Origin: Anaerovibrio slackiae
Lineage (GTDB): Bacteria > Bacillota > Negativicutes > Selenomonadales > Selenomonadaceae
Direction: 5' to 3'
Assembly (NCBI RefSeq): GCF_009695585.1
Contig: NZ_VUNR01000030.1
Coordinates: 1 to 34,355, forward strand
DNA length: 34,355 bases
The notes beneath the pieces are model-generated. The model saw only the letters and a list, made by a program, of their open reading frames with translations. It searched no databases and was not told the DNA's origin. The translations under genes and the position numbers were made by a program. Positions within the stretch are counted from its first letter, which is position 1. Each line of letters starts with the position of its first letter. Positions 24,816 through 33,521 of this stretch are shown here, piece by piece.

Positions 24816-26114
24816 ATGCCATTGGAGAAGCCGATAGGCCCTGAGGCCATTCTGGAAAAGAAAAAGAAATATATCATGCCGTGCCTGGCACATTTTTACA
24901 AGGAGCCGAGGCAGTTCGTCAAGGGGGAGATGCAGTACCTCTATGATAGCGAGGGCAGGAAGTATTTGGACTGCTTTGCTGGCGTGTCTGTTATCAACTG
25001 CGGCCACTGCAACCCGGAGATTAATGCCAGGGTGGTGGAGCAGGTGCAGAGCCTGCAGCATGTGTGCAATATTTATCTCACGGAGAATTTTGTCAATCTG
25101 GCGGAAAAGCTGGCAGAGGTGACACCGGGGGATTTGCAGAAGACATTCTTCTGCTCTACCGGCACGGAGGCCAATGAAGGTGCCCTGCTGCTGGCATCCA
25201 TCTACACGGGACGGGATGAGTTTATCGCCCTCAGAAATGGTCTCCATGGCAGGACAAAGCTCACCATGAGCCTGACAGGCATCCAGATGTGGCGCACGGA
25301 TCCTCATCCTTGCGGCGGCATCCACTTTGCACCTAATGCCTATTGCTACCGCTGCCCTCTGGGCAAGAAGTTCCCTGAGTGCGACTATGCCTGTGCTGAT
25401 GCGGTAGAGGATTTGATTAAGACTGCCACCAGCGGCCGTCCGGCTGCCCTGATTGCCGAGGCGATTCAGGGCAATGCAGGCATTATTACGCCGCCGAGGG
25501 GGTATTTCAAGCGCGTGAAGGAAATCCTGGAGAGCCATGATGCCCTTTTGATTATTGATGAGGTGCAGACGGGCTTTGCCAGAACAGGCAAGATGTTTGC
25601 CATTGAAAACTTTGATGTGGTGCCTGATATTATGTCCATGGCAAAGGCTCTGGGCAATGGTGCGCCGATTTCTGCCTTTACGGCATCTGCAAAGATTGCA
25701 GATACCTATACCAAGCCGGGGGCGTCTACCTTGGGAGGCAACCCTGTGTCCTCCATGGCAGGTATCGGGGTGCTGGACTACATCAAGGAGCATAACCTGA
25801 TGGAGAATGCCCGTGAGCGTGGCCAGCAGCTTTGTGACGGGCTGGCTGAGCTGCAGAAGAAGCACCCGATTATCGGGGATATCCGTGGCCTGGGCCTGAT
25901 GCGGGGTGCTGAGTTTGTCCATGCTGACAAGAGCCCGGCGGCAGAGGAGCTGGACAGGGTGCTGGAAGCTATGAAGGACAGGGGCTTTATCATCGGCAAG
26001 AACGGCGTGGCAAGGAATGTGATGGCGTTCCAGCCGCCGCTGGTGATTACGGCAGCGGATATTGACAATGTGCTGAACAACCTTGAGGACGTGCTGACGG
26101 AGCTGGGGTACTGA
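24816..26114 (+). CDS. Class III aminotransferase (AGXT2/4-aminobutyrate type)
   Basis: A 432-residue cytosolic PLP enzyme. SVINCGHCNPEIN, CSTGTEANEGALLLA, IIDEVQTGFARTGKMFA and the PLP lysine Lys277 in SMAKALGNG define class III. APNAYCYRCPLGKKFPECDYACADAVEDLI, with clustered cysteines, is typical of the alanine-glyoxylate/AGXT2-like branch, not acetylornithine aminotransferase. The amino donor cannot be told from sequence. It is followed after 7 bp by a DUF554 gene, so the two probably share a transcript. Confidence 0.85.
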   Translation: MPLEKPIGPEAILEKKKKYIMPCLAHFYKEPRQFVKGEMQYLYDSEGRKYLDCFAGVSVINCGHCNPEINARVVEQVQSLQHVCNIYLTENFVNLAEKLAEVTPGDLQKTFFCSTGTEANEGALLLASIYTGRDEFIALRNGLHGRTKLTMSLTGIQMWRTDPHPCGGIHFAPNAYCYRCPLGKKFPECDYACADAVEDLIKTATSGRPAALIAEAIQGNAGIITPPRGYFKRVKEILESHDALLIIDEVQTGFARTGKMFAIENFDVVPDIMSMAKALGNGAPISAFTASAKIADTYTKPGASTLGGNPVSSMAGIGVLDYIKEHNLMENARERGQQLCDGLAELQKKHPIIGDIRGLGLMRGAEFVHADKSPAAEELDRVLEAMKDRGFIIGKNGVARNVMAFQPPLVITAADIDNVLNNLEDVLTELGY

Positions 26115-26121
26115 GTATATT

Positions 26122-26826
26122 ATGTTTGCGGTGATTGTGAATACACTGGCGATTGTGGCAGGCTCTTTGATAGGGCTGCTGCTGCGCCGGGGGCTGCCGG
26201 AGCGGCTGACCGGTGCCCTGATGCAGGGGCTGGGGCTTTGCTCGGTGGTGATTGGTGTGCAGGGGGCGATACAGGAGAGCAATATCCTGGTGATGATTGT
26301 CTCCGTGGTGCTGGGCATATTGATTGGCGAAGCTGCGGATGCTGATGGGCATGTGAACCGCTTTACGGAGAGGCTTCTGAGCCGTTTTTCCAAGGGCAGG
26401 GGAGAGTCCGGCAGGCTGGCAAATGCCTTTGTTACCTCCTGCCTGATTATGAACGTGGGCGCTATGGTGATTGTGGGCTCCCTGGATGCAGGGCTCCGGG
26501 CGGACTACGCCATGCTCTATACCAAGTCCCTGCTGGATTTCATCTCCGGCATTATGATGACGGCTGCCATGGGCATCGGTGTCATGGGCTCGGCTGTGTT
26601 TACCCTGCTGTTTCAGGGAGGTATTGTGCTGCTGGCTGAGTTTATTGCCCCCTTCGTGTCGGACTATATCGTACAGGAGATGGCATGCACCGGCTGCCTG
26701 ATAATCCTTGCCCTGGGGCTGAATATCCTGGAGCTGACCAAAATCAAGGTCATCAACTACCTGCCTGCCCTGGCGGTGGTGCCTTTTGTGGCATATGCTT
26801 TCAGGGTGCTGGGGATTGGTGCGTGA
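26122..26826 (+). CDS. DUF554 family membrane protein
   Basis: A 234-residue integral membrane protein with about 6-7 hydrophobic segments. It starts MFAVIVNTLAIVAGSLIGLLLRRGLPERL, and the blocks GEAADADGHVNRFTERLLSR, AMVIVGSLDAGLRADYAMLYTKSLLDFISG and ACTGCLIILALGLNILELTKIKVINYLPAL are characteristic of DUF554 (YdfK-like). Function is unknown; a transport role is often suggested. It closes the short operon and is followed by a strong terminator. Confidence 0.88.
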   Translation: MFAVIVNTLAIVAGSLIGLLLRRGLPERLTGALMQGLGLCSVVIGVQGAIQESNILVMIVSVVLGILIGEAADADGHVNRFTERLLSRFSKGRGESGRLANAFVTSCLIMNVGAMVIVGSLDAGLRADYAMLYTKSLLDFISGIMMTAAMGIGVMGSAVFTLLFQGGIVLLAEFIAPFVSDYIVQEMACTGCLIILALGLNILELTKIKVINYLPALAVVPFVAYAFRVLGIGA

Positions 26827-26871
26827 GCAGGGTGCAAGGCTCAAAGTAAAATCAAAGTAAAATAAAAGAAG

Positions 26872-26921
26872 AAAAAAGATGATTTTGATGTACATGTTAT
26901 ACATCAAAATCATCTTTTTTT
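26872..26921. terminator. Bidirectional terminator after the DUF554 gene
   Basis: Perfect 21-bp stem (26872-26892 with 26900-26920), beginning AAAAAAGATGATTTTGATG, with a 7-nt loop; T runs on both strands serve the DUF554 gene and the convergent XRE regulator gene. Confidence 0.95.
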
Positions 26922-26930
26922 GTACTATCT

Positions 26931-27317
26931 TTAAAGTGCTTTGTGGCAAGTGAATTTGTTTTGTTTTTCTGTGCCAATAAATTTAGCAAATTTTGTTATA
27001 TATCCTATATCCGTATCTGATAGGGAATTGCAGGTTTCGACTAATTCACGAATGGATGGTCTAAGGGAATCGGCTGAATCTGTGTCGGTGATATAACCGC
27101 AGATTTTTAGCAGATATTGATAATCCCAGTTGTAAGCTGTGGCGATCATTTGCAGTGTTTCTGGTGTGGGATTGTTTCGCGTCCCTGTCCTGCTATCTAT
27201 ACCCTTTTCCAGTTTGTCCAGATAGCCGTGGCTGATACCGATTTTTTGGGCTGCTTCCCGCAAGCTGACGCCGTCTTCTTTTCTGCGTGTTGATAACAGC
27301 TGTGCCAATGTAGTCAT
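26931..27317 (-). CDS. XRE-family transcriptional regulator
   Basis: A 128-residue DNA-binding protein. The helix-turn-helix is in the N-terminal half (SLREAAQKIGISHGYLDKLEKG, then NPTPETLQMIATAYNWDYQYLLKICGY), followed by a short helical C-terminal domain probably for dimerisation. It is transcribed away from the polysaccharide locus, and two TTGTA-TACAA type palindromes stand in the shared upstream region, so it may control itself and that locus. The target is inferred from position. Confidence 0.88.
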   Translation of the reverse strand: MTTLAQLLSTRRKEDGVSLREAAQKIGISHGYLDKLEKGIDSRTGTRNNPTPETLQMIATAYNWDYQYLLKICGYITDTDSADSLRPSIRELVETCNSLSDTDIGYITKFAKFIGTEKQNKFTCHKAL

Positions 27318-27380
27318 GAATGGTGCTCCTTAAATCATATTTCCATACCTATTATCTTAATATGGTTTAGGAGAAAAAGT

Positions 27381-27420
27381 TTGTATTACAAGTTTATTAT
27401 TTGTATTTCTTGTGATACAA
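27381..27420. promoter_or_regulatory. Paired palindromes, probable XRE operators
   Basis: TTGTATTACAA (27381-27391, perfect palindrome around one base) and TTGTGATACAA (27410-27420) are 29 bp apart; together TTGTATTACAAG and CTTGTGATACAA also form a larger inverted repeat. They lie about 65-105 bp upstream of the regulator gene's start. Confidence 0.6.
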
Positions 27421-27472
27421 TACAGAAGATAGCTTATAACATTGCAAATTCGATTACCTCTAAAGTTAAATT

Positions 27473-27548
27473 CCGCAAGACTTTGCGCATTTACAAAATA
27501 AAAATAATGTAAATGTCTTGCGGGGGGGGGCGATTGTGATATTATAAT
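27473..27548 (+). promoter_or_regulatory. Polysaccharide locus promoter with G9 tract and palindrome
   Basis: TTGCGG (27518-27523) and TATAAT (27543-27548) are 19 bp apart. Nine consecutive G (27522-27530) occupy the start of the spacer. The upstream region is an inverted repeat: CCGCAAGAC (27473-27481) and ATTTACA (27489-27495) with TGTAAAT (27508-27514) and GTCTTGCGG (27515-27523); its right arm contains the -35. Loss of two G would give the ideal 17-bp spacing, so tract length may set promoter strength. Confidence 0.6.
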
Positions 27549-27588
27549 GGACATAGGAGTTAATATCAGTTATTTTCAAAGTTAAGTT

Positions 27589-29031
27589 GTGGTGGGAAGG
27601 ATTTTGAAACAAGGAAATATTGCTCAAGGGCGCAGGCTTGCGGTTTGGCTGCTGGTAGTGGCGGATTATCTTTCCCTGCTGGCTGCCGAAGCAACGGCAC
27701 TTGGCTTGCAGGGAATTTTCCGGGTGGATGCCAGCAACATGATGGTGATGCCCTGGGACTATCAATATTTATATATTCCGGGCATGTTTTTGCTGATTAT
27801 GCTGCTGGCAGAGGGATACAGGTTAAACAGGCCGTCTCTGGAGATGGCACGGGATGTGTTCCGGGGGATATGCTTTGGCTTTTTGATGTACATGCTGCTG
27901 ATATTCCTGATGCGGAACAGTATGCAAGTTTCCAGATATTATGCCGGGTGCTTTTGGGCATTTACCTTTGTGTATGTGGCACTGGGCAGATATGTGGCAG
28001 GCAACATCATGCTGAAGGCGGAAGCTTTGCAGGAGCGTGTGCTGCTGATAGGTGCAGGAAAGACGGCAGAAAGATTGTTGTCGGCATTTCAGGATGATTT
28101 TTGTTACTGCTACAAGGTGATAGGCGTGCTGGATGACCACCCGGTGTCGAAGAAGCTGCCACGGCAGTATCCGTTGCTGGGCGGCTTTGCGGATGCCGCC
28201 AGGGTTATAAGAGAGCAGGAGGTGCAGACGGTAATCGTTGCTGCACCTGGGCTTTCCGAGGATGGCATGCGAAAGCTGCTGATGGAGATACAGCACCTTA
28301 CGGATACGGTGCTTTTTACGCCAAGCCTTGTGGGCTCGCCTCTTGGCAGCGTGGAGATTAGTACGTTGTTTGTGGAGCAGGTGGCTGTGATAAAGAGCAA
28401 GAATAACCTGTCCCGCTGGTATAACCGCTGGTTTAAATTCTGCTTTGATATAGCGGTGACAGTAACAGGCAGCATCCTGCTTTCGCCTTTTATTCTGCTT
28501 TTGGCATTGCTGGTTGGTATAGACAATAGGGGCAGGATAATCTTTGCCCATCGCAGGGTGGGCAGGAACGGCAAGCCCTATTCCTGTTACAAATTCCAGA
28601 CCATGGTGAAGGATGCTGATAAGGCATTGGTACAGTATCTATCCGAAAATGCAGCTGCCAGAAAAGAATGGGAACGCAGCTTCAAGCTGACTAATGACCC
28701 CAGGGTAACGCGGCTGGGTGCATTTCTTCGCAGAACCAGCCTTGATGAGCTGCCACAGATTGTCAATGTGCTGAAAGGGGAAATGAGCCTTGTGGGCCCT
28801 CGGCCTATTGTGGAGGCAGAGATGCAGATGTATGGCGAGAATATCCGTGAATACCTTATGGTGCGCCCTGGTATTACCGGCATGTGGCAGACCAGCGGCA
28901 GGAGTGATACCACCTATAAGGAACGGGTGCAGATGGACACATGGTATGTGCGGAACTGGTCAGTGTGGATTGATATGAAGTATCTGATGAAGACATTTCA
29001 AGCAGTTGTAAGTAAAAAAGGTGCGTATTGA
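27589..29031 (+). CDS. Polyprenyl-phosphate sugar-1-phosphate transferase (WbaP/WcaJ-like)
   Basis: Starts surface polysaccharide repeat units by moving a sugar-1-phosphate from UDP-sugar to undecaprenyl phosphate on the inner membrane. The 480-residue protein has four to five N-terminal membrane segments, a Rossmann-like domain (VLLIGAGKTAERLLSAF at ~150), a re-entrant helix near 285-305 and the catalytic domain with KPYSCYKFQTMV, TRLGAFLRRTSLDELPQIVNVLKGEMSLVGPRP and RPGITGMWQTSGR. GTG at 27589 is the first possible start; TTG at 27604 after GGTGGGAAGG is an alternative. First gene of the polysaccharide operon; the sugar is not decidable. Confidence 0.9.
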   Translation: MVGRILKQGNIAQGRRLAVWLLVVADYLSLLAAEATALGLQGIFRVDASNMMVMPWDYQYLYIPGMFLLIMLLAEGYRLNRPSLEMARDVFRGICFGFLMYMLLIFLMRNSMQVSRYYAGCFWAFTFVYVALGRYVAGNIMLKAEALQERVLLIGAGKTAERLLSAFQDDFCYCYKVIGVLDDHPVSKKLPRQYPLLGGFADAARVIREQEVQTVIVAAPGLSEDGMRKLLMEIQHLTDTVLFTPSLVGSPLGSVEISTLFVEQVAVIKSKNNLSRWYNRWFKFCFDIAVTVTGSILLSPFILLLALLVGIDNRGRIIFAHRRVGRNGKPYSCYKFQTMVKDADKALVQYLSENAAARKEWERSFKLTNDPRVTRLGAFLRRTSLDELPQIVNVLKGEMSLVGPRPIVEAEMQMYGENIREYLMVRPGITGMWQTSGRSDTTYKERVQMDTWYVRNWSVWIDMKYLMKTFQAVVSKKGAY

Positions 29032-29792
29032 TGGAGATAAAAATTGTTGTGGCAACCCATAAACAGGCGGCTATGCCTACAGATGATATGTATCTTCCTT
29101 TGCAGGTGGGGGCTGATGGAAAACTGGGGTTAGGCATTCAGAGGGATGATGTTGGTGAGAATATTTCAGATAAAAATAAAGATTATTGTGAACTGACAGG
29201 TCTGTATTGGGCTTGGAAAAATCTTGACTATGAATATTTAGGTCTTGTGCATTATCGTAGATATTTTAAGAGAAGCGGGACAATGTTTCGAAGGAATAAG
29301 CCATGGGCACAAATTGCCAGTCATAGCGATATAGAGAACTTGCTGTACATGGCACCAGTGATTCTGCCGAAGAAAAGGAATTATTATATAGAGTCAATAT
29401 ACAACCAATATGCTCATGCACATAGGCAAAGAGATTTGGACATGGTTGGTGAAGTTATAAGGGAAAAATATCCTGAATGTGCAAAGTCTTTTGATAGTCT
29501 GAAAAGTAAAACCAGTGCCCATATGTTCAATATGTTTGTAATGCGCAAGGATTATTTTGATAATTATTGCCGTTGGTTATTTGATATCTTATTTAGTTTG
29601 GAAGAAAAACTGCAAGGAAGGTATGAGCCAAGGCTGTTTGGTTTTATCAGTGAGAGATTGTTGGATGTGTGGCTGGAGAGCAGGAGAGTCCCTTATGTGG
29701 AACAAGATATTGTAGCCTTTGGAGTGGACAATGTTTTCATCAAAGGTGCCAGATTAGTTGGCAGGAAAATAAAGGCAGGTTTGGGAGTGTGA
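29031..29792 (+). CDS. DUF4422 glycosyltransferase-like protein
   Basis: A 253-residue cytosolic protein with the DUF4422 blocks DKNKDYCELTGLYWAWKN, GLVHYRRYF and AHMFNMFVMRKDYFDNYCRWLF, found in capsule and O-antigen clusters and presumed to transfer a sugar such as galactofuranose. The ATG overlaps the previous stop by one base (TGATG). From here on the DNA is AT-rich compared with genes upstream of 28 kb. Confidence 0.85.
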   Translation: MEIKIVVATHKQAAMPTDDMYLPLQVGADGKLGLGIQRDDVGENISDKNKDYCELTGLYWAWKNLDYEYLGLVHYRRYFKRSGTMFRRNKPWAQIASHSDIENLLYMAPVILPKKRNYYIESIYNQYAHAHRQRDLDMVGEVIREKYPECAKSFDSLKSKTSAHMFNMFVMRKDYFDNYCRWLFDILFSLEEKLQGRYEPRLFGFISERLLDVWLESRRVPYVEQDIVAFGVDNVFIKGARLVGRKIKAGLGV

Positions 29793-29795
29793 ATT

Positions 29796-30563
29796 TTGAT
29801 TAAGGAGCTATATCAGTTTAGGAATCTTATAAATGAATTGGTAAAAAGAGATATAAAAAAGAAATACAGACGAAGTGTGCTGGGGTATTTGTGGAGCATG
29901 CTGAATCCGCTTTTAATGATGCTGATCACGGCCATGGTATTTTCACATCTGTTTCGCTTTGATATACCTAATTATCCATTGTATTTGCTGACCGGGCAGA
30001 TTATCTTTACATTTTATTCGGAAGCAACAAATTTTGCGATGGGTTCCATTTTGGAAAATGGCGGGCTTATAAAAAAAGTATATGTTCCGAAATATTTATT
30101 TCCCTTGTCAAGAGTAATATCCAGTGGTGTAAATGTCTGTTTTACTTTACCTGCAATGGTGACAATCATGTTGTTTACAGGTGCGGAATTTCATTTCAAG
30201 CTTTTATTTTGTGTCATACCTTTGCTGCTGCTTATGTTATTCAGCCTGGGAATAGGATTGCTGTTGGCAGCTTTTGCAGTATATTTCAGGGATATATTTC
30301 ATCTATATGGTGTATTGCTGACAGTACTGAATTATGCTACGCCTATATTTTATCCGACAAAGATTATTCCTCTAGAATACCAAGGGATAGTACTTTATAA
30401 TCCATTGACATATTTTTTACAGGCATTCCGTGATATTGTCTATGGCAATGTTTTTCCTAGTGGAGAACAGCTATTTGTATGTACATGCCTGGCATTTGGT
30501 TCATTGCTGGTGGGAGGATATGCTTTTTCAAAAAAGCAGAATAATTTTGTTTTGTATGTATAA
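29796..30563 (+). CDS. Polysaccharide ABC exporter permease (Wzm type)
   Basis: A 255-residue inner-membrane permease of the ABC-2 family with about six membrane segments. It starts MIKELYQFRNLINELVKRDIKKKYRRSVLGYLWSMLNPLL, the amphipathic gate helix and first segment typical of Wzm/TagG permeases. A TTG start three bases after the preceding stop is preceded by GGGAGTG. With the ATPase downstream it should flip the finished, lipid-linked polysaccharide to the periplasm. Confidence 0.92.
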   Translation: MIKELYQFRNLINELVKRDIKKKYRRSVLGYLWSMLNPLLMMLITAMVFSHLFRFDIPNYPLYLLTGQIIFTFYSEATNFAMGSILENGGLIKKVYVPKYLFPLSRVISSGVNVCFTLPAMVTIMLFTGAEFHFKLLFCVIPLLLLMLFSLGIGLLLAAFAVYFRDIFHLYGVLLTVLNYATPIFYPTKIIPLEYQGIVLYNPLTYFLQAFRDIVYGNVFPSGEQLFVCTCLAFGSLLVGGYAFSKKQNNFVLYV

Positions 30564-30569
30564 GAGGAA

Positions 30570-31325
30570 ATGATGGAGCGTAAAGAAAACATTATTGAAG
30601 TAAAAAACGTATCAATGAAGTTTAACCTGATGGAAGAAAAGGTAGATACTATCAAAGATTATGTGCTAAAAATAATAAAAGGGCAGATGCTTTATAACGA
30701 GTTTTCGGCACTTACAGATGTGAGTTTTCAGGTAAAGAAGGGAGATATTCTCGGAATAATAGGATTTAATGGTGCCGGGAAAAGTACCATGCTGAAAATT
30801 TTGGCTGGTGTGCTAAAACCTACTGCTGGCGAGGTGGTGGTACGCGGCTCTGTAGCACCTCTTATAGAAGTCGGTGCAGGATTTGATCCGGAATTGACAG
30901 CCAGGGAAAATATTTTCCTCAATGGTGCGATTCTTGGATATCGAAGGGAGTTTTTAAAAGAACATTTTCAGGAAATCATTGACTTTGCTGAGCTGAATCA
31001 GTTTGTGGATGTGCCGGTAAAAAACTTTTCCAGTGGTATGTATGCCAGGTTAGGATTTTCTATAGCTACTATAGTTCAGCCGGACATTTTGATTGTAGAC
31101 GAGGTATTGTCTGTTGGTGATTATAGATTTCAGGAAAAGTGTGAGGAAAGGATAAAGACTATGATTTTGAGAGGGACTACTGTTCTTTTAGTTTCGCATG
31201 ACTTGAGCTTGGTGAAGAATATATGTAATCGAGTTGTATTTTTGCAACAAGGTAAACTAAAAGATTACGGAGATACAGATATTATCTGTAAGCACTATGA
31301 GGAAGAATGCAATGTTGTCAGATAG
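30570..31325 (+). CDS. Polysaccharide ABC exporter ATPase (Wzt type)
   Basis: A 251-residue ATPase with Walker A GFNGAGKST (65-73), signature SSGM (154-157) and Walker B ILIVDE (173-178), followed by LLVSHDLSLVKNICNRVVFL. The N-terminal ~45 residues before the core domain are typical of Wzt/TagH-like exporters. It lacks the C-terminal carbohydrate-binding domain of some Wzt proteins, so chain-end recognition is probably not used. ATG at 30570 or 30573. It ends 14 bp inside the next gene. Confidence 0.93.
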   Translation: MMERKENIIEVKNVSMKFNLMEEKVDTIKDYVLKIIKGQMLYNEFSALTDVSFQVKKGDILGIIGFNGAGKSTMLKILAGVLKPTAGEVVVRGSVAPLIEVGAGFDPELTARENIFLNGAILGYRREFLKEHFQEIIDFAELNQFVDVPVKNFSSGMYARLGFSIATIVQPDILIVDEVLSVGDYRFQEKCEERIKTMILRGTTVLLVSHDLSLVKNICNRVVFLQQGKLKDYGDTDIICKHYEEECNVVR

Positions 31326-32250
31326 CGATATATCAGTTGTTATGCAAGGTCCGATTGCATCAGGTGTAACCGGTAAGTGTTTGTCTGCAATTCGCTCATT
31401 GTTGCCCCATGCAGAAATCATTTTGTCAACATGGAAGGGGGAGGATGTATCGGGAATTTCCTTTGATTGTTTGGTACAGTCAGAAGATCCAGGGGCTGTT
31501 GAGCTTAATGCCAAAACGGATGATAGGAATAATATTAATCGTCAGCTCATTAGTACCCAGCAAGGATTGTTACATGTGTCAAGAAAATATGTATTAAAAA
31601 TACGGACAGATCTAGAGCTTTTATCTTTGGAGTTTCTTGAATACTATTTCAGACATAACATTTCTTCTGAAGTTTTTAGTGAGCGTGTTTTGATATTAGA
31701 TCATTTTACTAGAAATTGCCGAATTATACCTGTGCCTTTTTCGCCTTCTGACTGGCTGATGTTTGGTAGGTATGAGGATGTGTGCCAATACTACGCAGCT
31801 CCGCTGATGCCATTAGAGGAAATGCTATATTTCAAGTGTCATGAAGATAGGCAGCCATTGTTTTCTGCTCCGTATCATAGATTTGTTCCTGAGCAGTGGA
31901 TTTGTCTAAACTTCTTGTGTAAAAAATGGTCAATAAAATGTTCTGATTATCATGATAATACAATGGAAAACAGAATGTTGACAGAAAGATTTCTCACCAA
32001 AAGCTGTCTGGTTTATCCATATAATGAGAAAGAGTTTTTGTTTCATAAGTACAACCCTGATAGGTTTTGCGATAGATTTACTTTATTTACGCAGGATGAT
32101 TGGCAGGCAATTGTAACAGGAAATCAAATACCGAAGGTAAGATGGAGAAAAATGCTTTATCGATGTAGGATGAAGACAATATCTCTTATTGAGTGGCTGG
32201 GGATAAAAGAATTTTTGCGAGAAATAATTAAGCGAGGAAAGATTTTATGA
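31312..32250 (+). CDS. WavE-like polysaccharide biosynthesis protein
   Basis: A 312-residue protein that begins MLSDSDISVVMQGPI, with the stretches AEIILSTWKGEDV, NNINRQLISTQQGLLHVSRKYVLKIRTDLEL and FSPSDWLMFGRYEDV, which match the WavE family found in lipopolysaccharide core clusters. It is presumed to be a glycosyltransferase with a GT-A-like fold, the RTD being a candidate metal-binding motif. ATG at 31312 with GAGGAAG upstream was preferred to ATG 31297. It overlaps both neighbours slightly (wzt end, next start), so the genes are coupled. Confidence 0.7.
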   Translation: MLSDSDISVVMQGPIASGVTGKCLSAIRSLLPHAEIILSTWKGEDVSGISFDCLVQSEDPGAVELNAKTDDRNNINRQLISTQQGLLHVSRKYVLKIRTDLELLSLEFLEYYFRHNISSEVFSERVLILDHFTRNCRIIPVPFSPSDWLMFGRYEDVCQYYAAPLMPLEEMLYFKCHEDRQPLFSAPYHRFVPEQWICLNFLCKKWSIKCSDYHDNTMENRMLTERFLTKSCLVYPYNEKEFLFHKYNPDRFCDRFTLFTQDDWQAIVTGNQIPKVRWRKMLYRCRMKTISLIEWLGIKEFLREIIKRGKIL

Positions 32251-32873
32251 AGATTTTAGCGCATCGTGGTGCATGGAATGTGCCAGAAGAAAAGAATACA
32301 TTAAAAAGTTTCTCCTGTGCATTGCAAAATAACTGGGGAATTGAGAGTGATGTAAGAGATTATGAGGGAAAGCTGGTCATTGCTCATAATATTGCGGATG
32401 CAGCCTCCCCGAATGCCTTGGATGTTTTTGAACTGTGGAAAAAGAGCCATGGCGAAGTATTTGCGATAAACATAAAGGCAGATGGGCTTTGTGGCAAGCT
32501 AAAAGAAATGCTGGAGGGGAACGGAATAAAGTCATATTTTTGTTTTGATATGTCTGTACCTCAGATGCTGGAATATAGGGCATCTGGGCTTCGATATTTC
32601 ACTCGGCAAAGTGAATTTGAGAAAAATCCTGTTCTGTATGAAGATGCCGCAGGTGTATGGCTGGATGCATTTTATGATGATAGCTGGTTGACTAATAGCC
32701 TAATAGAACAGCATTTGGGTAATGGTAAGGAAGTTTGCCTGGTTTCGCCTGATTTGCATCAGCGGGATTACAACGCTTTTTGGCAGAGGATATATGATGG
32801 TGATTTTGCAGATAAAGATGTTTATCTTTGCACGGACTTTCCGGCAGATGCGCAAAGATTTTTTCATAAGTAA
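32247..32873 (+). CDS. Glycerophosphodiester phosphodiesterase-like protein
   Basis: A 208-residue protein starting MKILAHRGAWNVPEEKNTLKSF, with ESDVRDYEGKLVIAHN, matching the AHRG, NT, ExD and H positions of the GDPD barrel's metal and catalytic site. It is shorter than typical GDPDs and has no signal peptide, so it acts in the cytosol. The ATG overlaps the previous stop (ATGA). In this cluster it may process a phosphodiester-linked precursor of the polysaccharide. The substrate is unknown. Confidence 0.75.
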   Translation: MKILAHRGAWNVPEEKNTLKSFSCALQNNWGIESDVRDYEGKLVIAHNIADAASPNALDVFELWKKSHGEVFAINIKADGLCGKLKEMLEGNGIKSYFCFDMSVPQMLEYRASGLRYFTRQSEFEKNPVLYEDAAGVWLDAFYDDSWLTNSLIEQHLGNGKEVCLVSPDLHQRDYNAFWQRIYDGDFADKDVYLCTDFPADAQRFFHK

Positions 32874-32888
32874 AGGGGAGAGGTTATC

Positions 32889-33521
32889 TTGAAAATCAAG
32901 GCAATTTTATTTGATATGGATGGGGTACTGATTGATGCAAAAGATTGGCATTATGAAGCACTCAATAAAGCTCTAGGGCTGTTTGGCCTTGGAATAAGCC
33001 GTTATGACCATTTGCACACTTTTGATGGCTTGCCTACAAAGGTCAAATTAAAAATGCTTAGGGAGCAGTGTTATTTGCCAGAGGAGTTGCATTCTTTTAT
33101 AAATCAGGTAAAGCAAAAATATACTATAGAGTTGACGGATTTGCGTTGCCGCCCAATGTTTCATCATGAATATGCTTTGTCTCGTTTGCACAAAGCGGGT
33201 TATAAAATAGCAGTTTGCTCAAATTCTATCCGCAATACTATAGAAACAATGATGGATAAAGCATCCCTGACAGACTATATTGACATTATAATTTCCAATG
33301 AAGATGTAAAAAAAGCAAAACCAGATCCTGAAATGTATCAAACGGCTATAAAAAAATTTAATTTAAAGCCGGAGGAATGTATTGTAGTGGAGGATAATCC
33401 TAATGGGATTGCAGCAGGTAAAGCCAGCGGAGCTAACGTTCTTCCTGTAGCAACTGTGTATGATGTGAACTATGAAAATATCATGCGTATGATAGAGAAA
33501 TGTGAGGTGCCTTGTGATTAA
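32889..33521 (+). CDS. HAD-superfamily phosphatase/mutase
   Basis: A 210-residue HAD protein of the beta-phosphoglucomutase-like group: nucleophile FDMDGVLID (Asp9, acid/base Asp11), a helical cap (residues ~15-85), VCSNS (motif II Ser), KKAKPDPEMY (motif III Lys) and VEDNPNGI (motif IV). TTG at 32889 follows GGGGAGAGG. In context it may remove or move a phosphate on a precursor made for the nucleotidyltransferase next to it. Confidence 0.85.
   Translation: MKIKAILFDMDGVLIDAKDWHYEALNKALGLFGLGISRYDHLHTFDGLPTKVKLKMLREQCYLPEELHSFINQVKQKYTIELTDLRCRPMFHHEYALSRLHKAGYKIAVCSNSIRNTIETMMDKASLTDYIDIIISNEDVKKAKPDPEMYQTAIKKFNLKPEECIVVEDNPNGIAAGKASGANVLPVATVYDVNYENIMRMIEKCEVPCD

Noticed and set aside
24783-26393. 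536-codon open frame antisense to the aminotransferase and DUF554 genes
   Set aside because: Same reason: both sense genes have full family motifs and the antisense product is unrecognisable.
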